From positions 1 through 8,243 of the forward strand of contig JAEYQZ010000017.1 in NCBI GenBank assembly GCA_023409695.1: DNA of 8,243 bases. Reading direction: 5' to 3'. The number at the start of each line of letters is the position of its first letter. Positions within the stretch are counted from its first letter, which is position 1. The DNA comes from Methanobacteriota archaeon. Lineage in GTDB: Archaea; Methanobacteriota; Methanobacteria; Methanobacteriales; Methanobacteriaceae. The notes beneath the pieces were generated by a model. The model saw nothing but the letters and a program-made list of their open reading frames with translations. It was not told the DNA's origin and did no database searches. The position numbers were made by a program, and so were the translations under genes. Below are positions 1 to 6,597 of this stretch, piece after piece.

Positions 1-3
1 ATC

Positions 4-717
4 ATGTTTGAAAGGATCAAAGAGGATATAGAAATGGTGATGCTGAGGGATCCAGCAGCAAGAAGTAAACTGGAAATATTTCTCACATATCCCGGACTTC
101 ATGCTATATGGGGATATGAAATAGCTCACTGGTTCTGGATTCGTAACCATCTATTTACGGGGCGTTTTATATCTGCACTGGCCCGCCTCCTGACTGGTAT
201 TGAAATACATCCTGGGGCAAAAATTGGAAAAAGAGTTTTCATTGATCACGGGATGGGTGTTGTGGTTGGAGAAACTGCAATTGTAGGAGATGATGTATTA
301 ATCTACCAGGGTGTTGTACTTGGTGGAACAAGCCTTGAAAGGAAAAAAAGGCACCCAACAATTGGAAGTGGGGTTGTTATAGGCTCCGGAGCCAAAATAA
401 TAGGAGATATCACCATTGGGGACTGTTCAAAGATTGGTGCAGGCTCAGTAGTTTTAAAATCAGCTCCTCCAGGGTCTACAGTAGTTGGAATACCTGGAAG
501 AAATGTTAAAGAGAAGAGGAAATGCGCTATTGATCTTGACCACGGGGAACTGCCTGATCCAATTGCAGAAGTTATTAAACTTATTCTGCAGCGTCAAGAT
601 GAAATGGAAATGCAACTTAAAGCATTAGGATTATCTACAACAACTATAAATGTGGATGAATTATTTAATAAAAAATCAGAGATTGAAGAAATATTTTCAG
701 AAGGTTCAGGCATCTAA
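4..717 (+). CDS. cysE: Serine O-acetyltransferase
   Basis: This enzyme transfers acetyl from acetyl-CoA to L-serine, giving O-acetylserine, the acceptor for sulfide in cysteine synthesis. It is cytosolic. The 237-residue protein is of the shorter, Bacillus-like CysE length. A helical N-terminal part (about 1-65, with DPAAR at 16-20 and LHAIW at 32-36) precedes a left-handed beta-helix of hexapeptide repeats (about 66-165). Catalytic His82 lies in the DHGMG motif and His117 in RHP; their spacing of 35 equals that of the two key histidines of E. coli CysE. GAGSVV and GIPGR mark the end of the beta-helix. The last 60 residues are charged and probably form a helix. The ATG at 4 fits the usual family N-terminus (MFERIKEDI), but any Shine-Dalgarno lies outside the window. 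The gene is bacterial in character and may have been acquired by transfer (inference). A cysK partner may lie upstream, out of view. Confidence 0.96.
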   Translation: MFERIKEDIEMVMLRDPAARSKLEIFLTYPGLHAIWGYEIAHWFWIRNHLFTGRFISALARLLTGIEIHPGAKIGKRVFIDHGMGVVVGETAIVGDDVLIYQGVVLGGTSLERKKRHPTIGSGVVIGSGAKIIGDITIGDCSKIGAGSVVLKSAPPGSTVVGIPGRNVKEKRKCAIDLDHGELPDPIAEVIKLILQRQDEMEMQLKALGLSTTTINVDELFNKKSEIEEIFSEGSGI

Positions 718-726
718 TTACATCGC

Positions 727-738
727 TTATTTTTTTTA
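727..738 (+). terminator. Oligo-T terminator after cysE
   Basis: A run of eight T (730-737) starts 13 bases after the cysE stop codon. Archaeal RNA polymerase terminates at such oligo-U tracts without needing a hairpin. It would separate cysE from the regulator gene 240 bases downstream. Confidence 0.55.
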
Positions 739-800
739 AGATTTAACGACACCTTAATTTTATAATTTATTTAATTAAACAATTTAAATATTGAATTAGA

Positions 801-820
801 TACAATTGGATTAAATTGTA
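801..820. repeat. Inverted repeat TACAATT-N6-AATTGTA
   Basis: Two perfect 7-base arms (801-807 and 814-820) flank a 6-base spacer in the AT-rich gap between cysE and the regulator gene. It lies upstream of the likely TATA region of the regulator. It could be an activator or operator site, or chance in AT-rich DNA. Confidence 0.35.
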
Positions 821-856
821 CATGTTGATTAAATACCGCAAAGGGTATAAGACTTC

Positions 857-874
857 ATAACATATGTTATATTA
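857..874 (+). promoter_or_regulatory. Palindromic operator candidate overlapping the regulator promoter
   Basis: ATAACATATGTTAT (857-870) is a perfect 14-bp palindrome. Its right half runs into GTTATATTA (866-874), a fair archaeal TATA box that would place transcription start near 895-900, about 60 bases before the regulator ATG. A related element with shorter spacing, TTAACTGTGTTAT, follows at 880-892. The same 14-bp pattern, differing only at the two central bases, recurs at 3406-3419. Binding here would block TBP/TFB, so negative autoregulation by the downstream HTH protein is the simplest reading (inference). Confidence 0.5.
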
Positions 875-957
875 TTCACTTAACTGTGTTATTTAAATTT
901 TAATTTCAAAAATAATTAACTAAATCTCAAAATAGTATATTAAATGAGGGTGATAAA

Positions 958-1353
958 ATGAGACCACCATGTGAAATAGTTGTATGGTACGTAATTCCAA
1001 GTATAAGGTCTGAATTAGCTAAAGAGCTTCTTAAATTGGGCATAAAACAAAAAAGGATTTCTGAGTTACTGGACATAACTCAGCCTGCAGTTTCACAATA
1101 TGTAAGTGATAAACGAGGACATGGAATCAAATTTGATGACAGAACCCAGAATATGATTAGAATGCTTGCAAAAGATCTAACGGAGCAAGAGCTTGGACCG
1201 GACCGCATTATTCAAAGGATATGTGAAATATGTAAAAATGTTAAGGCTGAAGAGATAATCTGTCAGTTGCATAAAGAAAAAGATAAAATTCCTACCGGTT
1301 GTAATGCATGTCTAGGTTCTAAAAGAGATGCAGACATGGATTACTGTATTTAA
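958..1353 (+). CDS. HTH transcriptional regulator with C-terminal cysteine cluster (COG2522-like)
   Basis: This is a probable cytosolic DNA-binding regulator of 131 residues. An XRE/lambda-repressor-like helix-turn-helix covers about 17-55; QKRISELLDITQPAVSQYVS (31-50) is the HTH, with PAVSQY as the recognition helix. The start PPCEIVVWYVIPSIR resembles archaeal COG2522 proteins, as recalled from the family. The C-terminal third holds Cys89, 92, 102, 115, 118 and 130 (CxxC-x9-C-x12-CxxC-x11-C), plus Cys5 near the N-terminus: seven cysteines in 131 residues, far more than its neighbours. This suggests a bound Zn or Fe-S cluster or a thiol switch (inference). The ATG follows a good Shine-Dalgarno, GAGGGTGAT (946-954). 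The gene is monocistronic, lies between cysE and cysS, and has a palindromic site over its own promoter. Regulation of cysteine/sulfur genes is inferred from context only; the ligand is unknown. Confidence 0.88.
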   Translation: MRPPCEIVVWYVIPSIRSELAKELLKLGIKQKRISELLDITQPAVSQYVSDKRGHGIKFDDRTQNMIRMLAKDLTEQELGPDRIIQRICEICKNVKAEEIICQLHKEKDKIPTGCNACLGSKRDADMDYCI

Positions 1354-1384
1354 TTAGAGTATTTTACTCTAATTAATCATTTTT
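1350..1384 (+). terminator. Hairpin terminator between convergent regulator gene and cysS
   Basis: A perfect 12-bp stem with a TTT loop spans 1350-1376 (left arm ends in TTAGAGTA, right arm begins TACTCTAA), and TTTTT follows at 1380-1384. The regulator stop codon TAA (1351-1353) is inside the left arm. Being symmetric, it could also act on read-through from cysS on the other strand. Confidence 0.6.
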
Positions 1385-1455
1385 CTGATGTTATTGTTTT
1401 TATATGGTTACTTTTAATTTAATAAAGCACATAATTTATTTAAAATTGTCTGTTC

Positions 1456-1463
1456 AAAAAAGA
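1456..1463 (-). terminator. Oligo-T tract downstream of cysS
   Basis: On the minus strand the sequence TTCTTTTTTG lies about 60 bases after the cysS stop codon. An oligo-U tract of six is enough for archaeal termination in many cases, though it is short. Confidence 0.35.
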
Positions 1464-1520
1464 ATTAATAGATCATTTTAAATTTAACAGTTAATATGAG
1501 TCCCTTAATTTAAAAGATAT

Positions 1521-2894
1521 TTATTTATCCTCTAGATTAACTCCAGCATCCTTTAATCTGCTTCTAATTTCATCGGATAGTTCATAATCTTTCTTTTCAC
1601 GAAGTTTTTCTCTTACATCAATTAATATATTAACCAGTTCATCAGAGTCGCTTTTAACTGATTCAACTGAAAAAATGAGCCCTAAAATATCTCCAAATTC
1701 ATTTAGTAAATTTTTTATTTCTTTAAATACCTTTTTAGAGATTTTTTCTTCATTTATTCCTTTATTTATATCTCTTATTAGATTGAAAAGTGCTGAAAGT
1801 GCGATTGGAGTATTAAAATCGTTGTCCATTGCATCTAAAAACTCTTTTTTAGTATCTTCCAGTAATTTAAGGTATTTCTCATCATTTTCGTTTTCATTAA
1901 GTATATTGCTTTCTAAAAGCTCGTCTACTGTTTCCATTACTTTATGGATTCTTTTAAGGCTGTTTTGGGACTGCATTAATGCTTCATCACTGAAATCAAT
2001 TGGACTTCTGTAATGGGTTGAAAGAACGAAGTATCTAAAGACTTGGGGATCATATTCCTCGAGCAGTTCTTCGATTGTAATGAAATTTCCAAGTGATTTG
2101 GACATTTTCTCTCCACTAACATTTAAAAAGCCTGTATGCATCCAGTATTTGACCATTGGTTTTTTACCAGTTGCAGACTCCATCTGTGCAATTTCTGCTT
2201 CATGATGGGGGAATATAAGGTCTAATCCTCCTCCATGAATATCAAATTGGCCTCCAAAATAGGTTTCAGTTATTGCAGTATCTTCGATGTGCCATCCAGG
2301 TCGTCCTTTACCCCATGGAGAGTCCCATGCAGGTTCTTCATCTCTCTTTTTCCAGAGCGCAAAATCTCCAGGGTTTCTTTTTGTAGTGTCGGGGTTAACT
2401 CTATGGATATTTAAATCCTCAATATTTCTGTTTGAAAGTTTTCCAAAATCTTCTAATTTGGATTCATCAAAATAAACACCAGTAGGTGTTTCATAAGCAA
2501 ATCCTTTATCTAACAACGTCTGGATTTGATTGATTATTTCAGTAAGATGTTCCATTGCCCTTGCATAAAAATTGACATTTGTTACACCTAATTTTTCCAT
2601 ATCTTTAAAGTAGAGGCTTTCATATTTTTTTGCAAGTTCTAATGGTTCAACTCCAATTTCAGATGCTCTTTTGATTATTTTATCATCTATATCTGTGATA
2701 TTTTGCAGGTAAAAAACGCTGTATCCCTTATATTTAAGATATCTTGCAATAACATCGAAAGCAATGTAAGTTCTTCCATGCCCTATATGGGACTCATCGT
2801 AAACTGTTGGTCCACACACAAACATTTTTATTCGATTTTTGTTCATAGGCTTTAGTTCTTCTTTCTTACGGGTCATGGTATTGTATACTTTCAT
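1521..2894 (-). CDS. cysS: Cysteinyl-tRNA synthetase
   Basis: This class I aminoacyl-tRNA synthetase activates cysteine with ATP and loads it on tRNA-Cys. Its 457 residues match the usual bacterial length (about 460). The Rossmann fold carries the HIGH signature at 36-39 and KMSKS at 263-267; the C-terminal half is the helical anticodon-binding region. By comparison with E. coli CysRS (Zn ligands C28, C209, H234, E238) the metal site is Cys27, Asp205, His230 and Glu234: the second Cys is replaced by Asp in WHIED, a form I recall from other archaeal CysRS. Cys27 is the only cysteine in the protein. The ATG follows GAGG (2902-2905 on the minus strand). It lies 257 bases downstream of tRNA-Cys on the same strand and converges with the regulator gene. 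Many methanogens instead use the SepRS/SepCysS route, so this gene marks direct charging. Confidence 0.97.
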   Translation of the reverse strand: MKVYNTMTRKKEELKPMNKNRIKMFVCGPTVYDESHIGHGRTYIAFDVIARYLKYKGYSVFYLQNITDIDDKIIKRASEIGVEPLELAKKYESLYFKDMEKLGVTNVNFYARAMEHLTEIINQIQTLLDKGFAYETPTGVYFDESKLEDFGKLSNRNIEDLNIHRVNPDTTKRNPGDFALWKKRDEEPAWDSPWGKGRPGWHIEDTAITETYFGGQFDIHGGGLDLIFPHHEAEIAQMESATGKKPMVKYWMHTGFLNVSGEKMSKSLGNFITIEELLEEYDPQVFRYFVLSTHYRSPIDFSDEALMQSQNSLKRIHKVMETVDELLESNILNENENDEKYLKLLEDTKKEFLDAMDNDFNTPIALSALFNLIRDINKGINEEKISKKVFKEIKNLLNEFGDILGLIFSVESVKSDSDELVNILIDVREKLREKKDYELSDEIRSRLKDAGVNLEDK

Positions 2895-2947
2895 TATTAT
2901 GCCTCAGACTCAAATTAAATTAAAAAAATGTTTATCACTAGATAATA

Positions 2948-2984
2948 AGATTAAAATAATATTTATTAATTATGATTTTAATCT
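2948..2984 (-). repeat. Inverted repeat in the cysS leader
   Basis: Two perfect 10-base arms, AGATTAAAAT (2948-2957) and ATTTTAATCT (2975-2984), flank a 17-base spacer. It lies about 55 bases before the cysS start codon, so it could form a stem-loop in the cysS leader RNA or be a protein-binding site. The arms are AT-rich. Confidence 0.4.
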
Positions 2985-3001
2985 AATTTCTGTTTAAATA
3001 A

Positions 3002-3046
3002 AATAGCTTTCGAAAATTTACTTTTCGATTTGTAATAAAGGCTATT
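3002..3046 (-). repeat. Nested stem-loop in the cysS leader
   Basis: An outer stem AATAGC (3002-3007) with GCTATT (3041-3046) encloses an inner perfect hairpin, TCGAAAA (3010-3016) with TTTTCGA (3022-3028), loop TTTAC. The nested arrangement is suggestive of a folded RNA leader rather than a simple operator. No known riboswitch class is recognised. Confidence 0.4.
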
Positions 3047-3086
3047 AGAATGTGAATTTAGAAAATTTTGTATCCATTTTTCCGCA

Positions 3087-3112
3087 ACGAAAAAATTTTT
3101 TTATTTTTTCGT
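3087..3112 (-). repeat. T-rich inverted repeat between tRNA-Cys and cysS
   Basis: ACGAAAAAA (3087-3095) and TTTTTTCGT (3104-3112) form a 9-bp stem around an eight-base T-rich centre. On the minus strand it provides further T tracts after the tRNA and could reinforce termination, or act as an attenuator if transcription continues into cysS. Confidence 0.4.
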
Positions 3113-3124
3113 GAGGATTTTTGA

Positions 3125-3221
<97 letters not shown>

Positions 3222-3247
3222 AAAAATATTTTGGCTTAGTTATTAAG

Positions 3248-3261
3248 TTAACGATTGTTAT
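3248..3261. promoter_or_regulatory. Imperfect copy of the palindromic operator at the tRNA-Cys promoter
   Basis: TTAACGATTGTTAT matches the palindrome ATAACAATTGTTAT at 3406-3419 in 12 of 14 positions. It overlaps the first bases of the tRNA-Cys TATA box and extends toward the start site, where a bound protein would block initiation. Function is inferred from similarity and position. Confidence 0.4.
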
Positions 3262-3266
3262 ATAAA
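3259..3266 (-). promoter_or_regulatory. TATA box of tRNA-Cys
   Basis: The minus strand carries an exact methanogen box A, TTTATATA, preceded by purine-rich GTAAAGTA as a possible BRE. Its centre is about 41 bases before the mature tRNA 5' end, placing transcription start near 3238-3240 and leaving a leader of roughly 17 bases for RNase P to remove. Confidence 0.75.
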
Positions 3267-3404
3267 TACTTTACCCAAGCTGATAACTATTCTGTAATTC
3301 ATAATAAATTTAGTTTTACTATGAATAAGGGTGGAAATGGTTGGTTATGTTTCCGTTTACTTAAAAATGGGCAAACCTTAAATAATAAGAAGGTAGTTAT
3401 TAAA

Positions 3405-3420
3405 TATAACAATTGTTATA
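3405..3420. promoter_or_regulatory. Palindromic operator candidate upstream of metY
   Basis: TATAACAATTGTTATA is a perfect 16-bp palindrome 160 bases before the metY-type start codon. Its inner 14 bp differ only at the two central positions from the palindrome at 857-870 before the HTH regulator gene. It contains TTATA, so it may overlap a weak upstream promoter; the better TATA candidate for metY lies further on, at about 3460-3467. Confidence 0.5.
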
Positions 3421-3580
3421 GTGATTTGATCATAGAACTCTGAAAATAGTATTTAAAATCTTTAAATATGGTTTTTAGGGGTTAAATCTGTAAAATGTTG
3501 AATTTAGTCATTTATTGAAACATTAGTGGATTTATAGGCTAAGAGGATGCCATTAATCAATTTTTTGGAGAGATATTAAA

Positions 3581-4888
3581 ATGACAGAAGAAAAGAAAAA
3601 AGAACGTGGATTAAGTACATTGGGATTACATGTAGGTCAGGAAGAACCAGATCCAGCAACAGGTTCAAGGGCTGTACCGATCTACTTAACATCATCGTAT
3701 GTTTTTAAGGATACTGAACATGCAGCAAATTTATTTGGCCTTAAAGAATTTGGAAATATATACACCAGAATAATGAACCCTACCAATGATGTATTCGAAA
3801 AAAGGATAGCTGCAATAGAAGGAGGTCATACTGCACTTTCAGTTTCATCAGGACTTTCTGCAATATTTATTGCCCTTTTAAACGCTACTCGGTTAGGGGA
3901 TAATATAGTATCTGGAGACAACCTTTACGGCGGAACATATGAACTATTAAACTATACTTTCCCTGATCTGGGACGAACTGTAAAATTTGTTGATTCTACT
4001 AAACCTGAAGAATTTAAAAAAGCTATAGATGAAAAAACTAAAGCAATATATGTAGAATCACTTGGAAATCCCAAATTAGATGTCCCTGATTTTGAAGTTC
4101 TGGCAGAAATTGCTCATGAAGCAGGAATTCCATTAATAGTAGATAATACTGCAGCAGTGGGCCTTTTAAGGCCAATAGAACATGGTGCAGATGTAGTTGT
4201 TTTATCAGCAACTAAATATGTGGGGGGACATGGGACATCTATTGGTGGAGTTATTGTGGATTCAGGTAAATTTAATTGGGGCAACGGCAAGTTTCCGCAG
4301 TTTACAGAACCAGATCCAAGTTATCATGGACTTAAGTATTGGGAAACATTTGGTGACTTCCCTGAACTTGGTAACATTGCATTTACGATACGGGCAAGAG
4401 TTTTACTTTTAAGAGATTTAGGGCCGACTTTAAGTCCATTCAACGCGTTCCAGTTCCTTCAAGGACTTGAAACACTTGAACTGAGAGTTAAAAAACATGC
4501 AGAAAATGCACTTGCTGTTGCAAAACATCTTAAAGAACACCCAAAAGTTGCATGGGTCAATTATCCTGGACTTGAGGACAATGTAAACCATAAAATAGCA
4601 AGTAAATACTTAAAAGAAGGCTATGGTGGATTAGTTGGTTTCGGTGTTAAAGGTGGATTAGAAGCCGGTATAAAATTCATAGAAAGTGTGGAATTATTCT
4701 CTCACCTTGCAAATATTGGTGATGCAAAGAGTTTAGTTATACATCCAGCATCAACAACTCATCAGCAACTTACAAAAGAAGAACAGGAATGCACAGGGGT
4801 CACTGAAGACTTTGTAAGGTTATCAATTGGCCTTGAAAATGTTGAAGATATTATAGCTGACATAGATCAGGCATTATCTAAAATATAA
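3581..4888 (+). CDS. metY: O-acetylhomoserine sulfhydrylase (aminocarboxypropyltransferase)
   Basis: This PLP enzyme converts O-acetylhomoserine and sulfide to homocysteine and acetate, the direct sulfhydrylation route to methionine. The 435 residues are typical for MetY and longer than cystathionine gamma-synthases (about 380-400). It has the Cys/Met-metabolism PLP fold: YTRIMNPT (61-68) with the phosphate-contacting Tyr/Arg, VSSGLSA (88-94), cofactor-ring Asp188 in VDNT, and Schiff-base Lys212 in SATKYVGGHG. The sulfhydrylase call rests on length, the SYVF and KFPQFTEPDPSYHGL regions, and the adjacent acetylating enzyme; close paralogues acting on O-acetylserine or cystathionine cannot be fully excluded. 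The ATG follows GGAG with a 10-base gap. It has only one cysteine. It is the first gene of a same-strand series with metX-CBS 56 bases downstream, probably one operon. A palindromic operator candidate lies upstream. Confidence 0.93.
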   Translation: MTEEKKKERGLSTLGLHVGQEEPDPATGSRAVPIYLTSSYVFKDTEHAANLFGLKEFGNIYTRIMNPTNDVFEKRIAAIEGGHTALSVSSGLSAIFIALLNATRLGDNIVSGDNLYGGTYELLNYTFPDLGRTVKFVDSTKPEEFKKAIDEKTKAIYVESLGNPKLDVPDFEVLAEIAHEAGIPLIVDNTAAVGLLRPIEHGADVVVLSATKYVGGHGTSIGGVIVDSGKFNWGNGKFPQFTEPDPSYHGLKYWETFGDFPELGNIAFTIRARVLLLRDLGPTLSPFNAFQFLQGLETLELRVKKHAENALAVAKHLKEHPKVAWVNYPGLEDNVNHKIASKYLKEGYGGLVGFGVKGGLEAGIKFIESVELFSHLANIGDAKSLVIHPASTTHQQLTKEEQECTGVTEDFVRLSIGLENVEDIIADIDQALSKI

Positions 4889-4904
4889 ATTAATGGATTT
4901 GATT

Positions 4905-4934
4905 TGTCCAAATTGATTTAATATCATTTGGACA
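4905..4934 (+). promoter_or_regulatory. Inverted repeat in the metY-metX gap
   Basis: TGTCCAAAT (4905-4913) and ATTTGGACA (4926-4934) form a perfect 9-bp inverted repeat with a 12-base centre that can pair by three more bases (TGA/TCA). It fills most of the 56-base gap and ends 10 bases before the first metX ATG. It could be an RNA hairpin tuning expression of the second gene, or an operator for an internal promoter. It is not followed by a T run, so a terminator is unlikely. Confidence 0.5.
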
Positions 4935-4944
4935 TACAAATATT

Positions 4945-6429
4945 ATGGGATTTAAGAAAATGAAAAAAGAATCAGTTGGGCTTGTTGAAACGCAGCATTT
5001 CACTTTTCCAGATGATTTAATTCTGGAAGGTGGAAGCAAGCTTAAAGAAGTTACAGTAGCATACGAAACCTATGGTAAATTGAACAAAGAGAAAAGTAAT
5101 GCTATCCTTATTTGCCATGCTCTTTCAGGAGATGCCCATGTTGCAGGGTGGCATGAAGGAGATAAAAAACCAGGCTGGTGGGATATTATAATAGGTCCGG
5201 GTAAATGCCTGGACACTGAAAAATACTTTATCATTTGTTCTAATGTTATCGGAGGTTGTAAAGGTTCAACTGGCCCTTCATCCATAAATCCTGAAACAGG
5301 AAAGCCATATGGACTTGAATTTCCAATTATTACCATTTCAGATATGATAAATGCCCAGAAAAAATTAATAGATCATCTTGGAATCAATCAAATTTTTGCG
5401 GTTGTAGGCGGATCAATGGGAGGAATGCAGGTACTACAGTGGTGTATTTCTTATCCTGACATGGTTAAACTGGCTATTCCTATAGCTACAGCAGCTCGTT
5501 CTGCACCACAGCAAATTGCTTTTAATGAGGTAGGCAGACAGGCCATAGTATCAGATCCAAACTGGGATAACGGTTCATACTATTCGGGAGATATTCCAAA
5601 AGAAGGACTAAGTCTTGCAAGGATGATAGGGCACATTACATATCTCAGTTATGAATCTATGTATCAAAAATTTGGTAGAAGGCTTCAGGATAAAGAAAAA
5701 TATGGCTTTGACTTTTCAATGGATTTTCAGGTGGAAAGCTATCTCCATTATCAGGGTAACTCATTTGTTAAAAGGTTTGATGCAAACACCTACCTTTACG
5801 TAACAAAGGCTATGGATTACTTTGATTTAACTGCAAATGGGTCTTTAGCTGAAGGATTTAAAGATGTAAAAACTAAATTTCTGGTTATTTCAGTAGATTC
5901 TGATTGGCTTTACCCGCCAGAACAATCAAAAGAAATTGTAATGGCTTTAACTGCAAATGATATTGATGTAAGTTATCATGAGATTAAATCGCCTTATGGG
6001 CATGATGCTTTCTTGTTAGAGGCTGGTCAGTTAAACTATATAATAAATGGTTTCCTTTCTGAAATTCTTGTTGGGGATGTTATGACGCCTATGACTGCTA
6101 AGATAAGTGAGGAATCGAGTATAGATGAAGCAGCTAAACTGATGCTTGATGAAAAGGTTACACACTTGCCAGTTACAGCAGAGAATGACATGTTAATAGG
6201 TATAGTAACGGCATGGGATATATCTAAGGCAGTTGCTTTAAAATGCAGTAAATTAGACGAAATAATGACAAAAAATGTCATAACAGCTTGTCCTGAAGAC
6301 TACATAGAGCTTGCAGCTGAGAAAATGAAAAAATATAATATATCCTCTCTTCCAGTAGTTGATGGGGGCAAGAGGGTTATAGGAATTATAACAACTGATC
6401 ATATCAGTACATTGATGGCTCGGGACTGA
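4945..6429 (+). CDS. metX: Homoserine O-acetyltransferase with C-terminal CBS pair
   Basis: This enzyme transfers acetyl from acetyl-CoA to homoserine, supplying the neighbouring sulfhydrylase. The alpha/beta-hydrolase part (about 15-370) has nucleophile Ser157 in GGSMGG, Asp320 in SVDSDWLYP and His353 in GHDAF; the Asp-His spacing of 33 equals that of Haemophilus MetX. Two CBS repeats follow, about 374-430 (GDVMTP...GIVTAWDIS) and 436-493 (DEIMTKNV...GIITTDHIS). CBS pairs usually bind adenosyl ligands, so SAM or adenine-nucleotide feedback is plausible (inference). The ATG at 4945 gives the longest frame but lacks a Shine-Dalgarno; the ATG at 4960 (protein starting MKKESVG) has GGGA nine bases before it and may be the true start, removing five residues. 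O-succinyl use cannot be excluded, since acyl specificity in this family is hard to read. Probably in an operon with metY. Confidence 0.95.
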   Translation: MGFKKMKKESVGLVETQHFTFPDDLILEGGSKLKEVTVAYETYGKLNKEKSNAILICHALSGDAHVAGWHEGDKKPGWWDIIIGPGKCLDTEKYFIICSNVIGGCKGSTGPSSINPETGKPYGLEFPIITISDMINAQKKLIDHLGINQIFAVVGGSMGGMQVLQWCISYPDMVKLAIPIATAARSAPQQIAFNEVGRQAIVSDPNWDNGSYYSGDIPKEGLSLARMIGHITYLSYESMYQKFGRRLQDKEKYGFDFSMDFQVESYLHYQGNSFVKRFDANTYLYVTKAMDYFDLTANGSLAEGFKDVKTKFLVISVDSDWLYPPEQSKEIVMALTANDIDVSYHEIKSPYGHDAFLLEAGQLNYIINGFLSEILVGDVMTPMTAKISEESSIDEAAKLMLDEKVTHLPVTAENDMLIGIVTAWDISKAVALKCSKLDEIMTKNVITACPEDYIELAAEKMKKYNISSLPVVDGGKRVIGIITTDHISTLMARD

Positions 6430-6479
6430 TTAAAAAAATTTAACATAATTAACTTTCATATATTAATTAAGTAATTTAC

Positions 6480-6541
6480 GATGATTCGACCTCACAAAAC
6501 CTTCAATTTTACAAGCCATGATTTTAAGAAGGTTGATCATC
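6480..6541 (+). promoter_or_regulatory. Possible structured leader of nifS
   Basis: In the 168-base gap before nifS, AACCTTC (6498-6504) pairs perfectly with GAAGGTT (6528-6534), and outside it GATGAT (6480-6485) pairs with ATCATC (6536-6541), leaving a 12-base internal loop on one side. CATATATTA (6457-6465) could be the TATA box, with start near 6490, so the outer stem may not be in the RNA. The patch is richer in GC than its flanks. No known riboswitch class is recognised. Confidence 0.4.
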
Positions 6542-6597
6542 ACAAAAAACGTTCATATTGTACTTAAATTAATTTGTAATAAATACGAGGTGAAATA

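Larger units (their letters stand above)
3222..3580. other. Divergent intergenic region between tRNA-Cys and metY
   Basis: This 359-base gap holds no convincing gene. It contains the tRNA-Cys promoter (minus), two copies of the palindromic site, a TATA-like CTTTAAATA at 3460-3467 that may drive metY (start near 3490, leader about 90 bases), and the metY Shine-Dalgarno GGAG (3567-3570). A 62-codon reading frame starting with TTG at 3255 crosses both regulatory sites, lacks a ribosome binding site and matches nothing I recognise. Confidence 0.6.

Noticed and set aside
718..957. CRISPR array or mobile-element end in the AT-rich gap after cysE
   Set aside because: No regularly spaced direct repeats, no terminal inverted repeats with target duplication and no transposase fragment are visible.
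1675..2013. 112-codon frame on the plus strand
   Set aside because: It lies entirely antisense to cysS, whose signature motifs prove the minus-strand frame; the composition (Ser/Leu/Phe-rich) is that of a reverse-complement shadow.
3255..3443. Small 62-codon reading frame (TTG start) between tRNA-Cys and metY
   Set aside because: It has no ribosome binding site at the TTG or at the inner ATG (3321), starts inside the tRNA-Cys promoter, runs across the 3405-3420 palindrome, and its product shows no recognisable motif.
3281..3580. Other short inverted repeats, such as AATGTT (3494-3499) with AACATT (3519-3524) and ACCTTA near 3375
   Set aside because: Arms are only five or six bases, AT-rich and interrupted; expected by chance in this composition.
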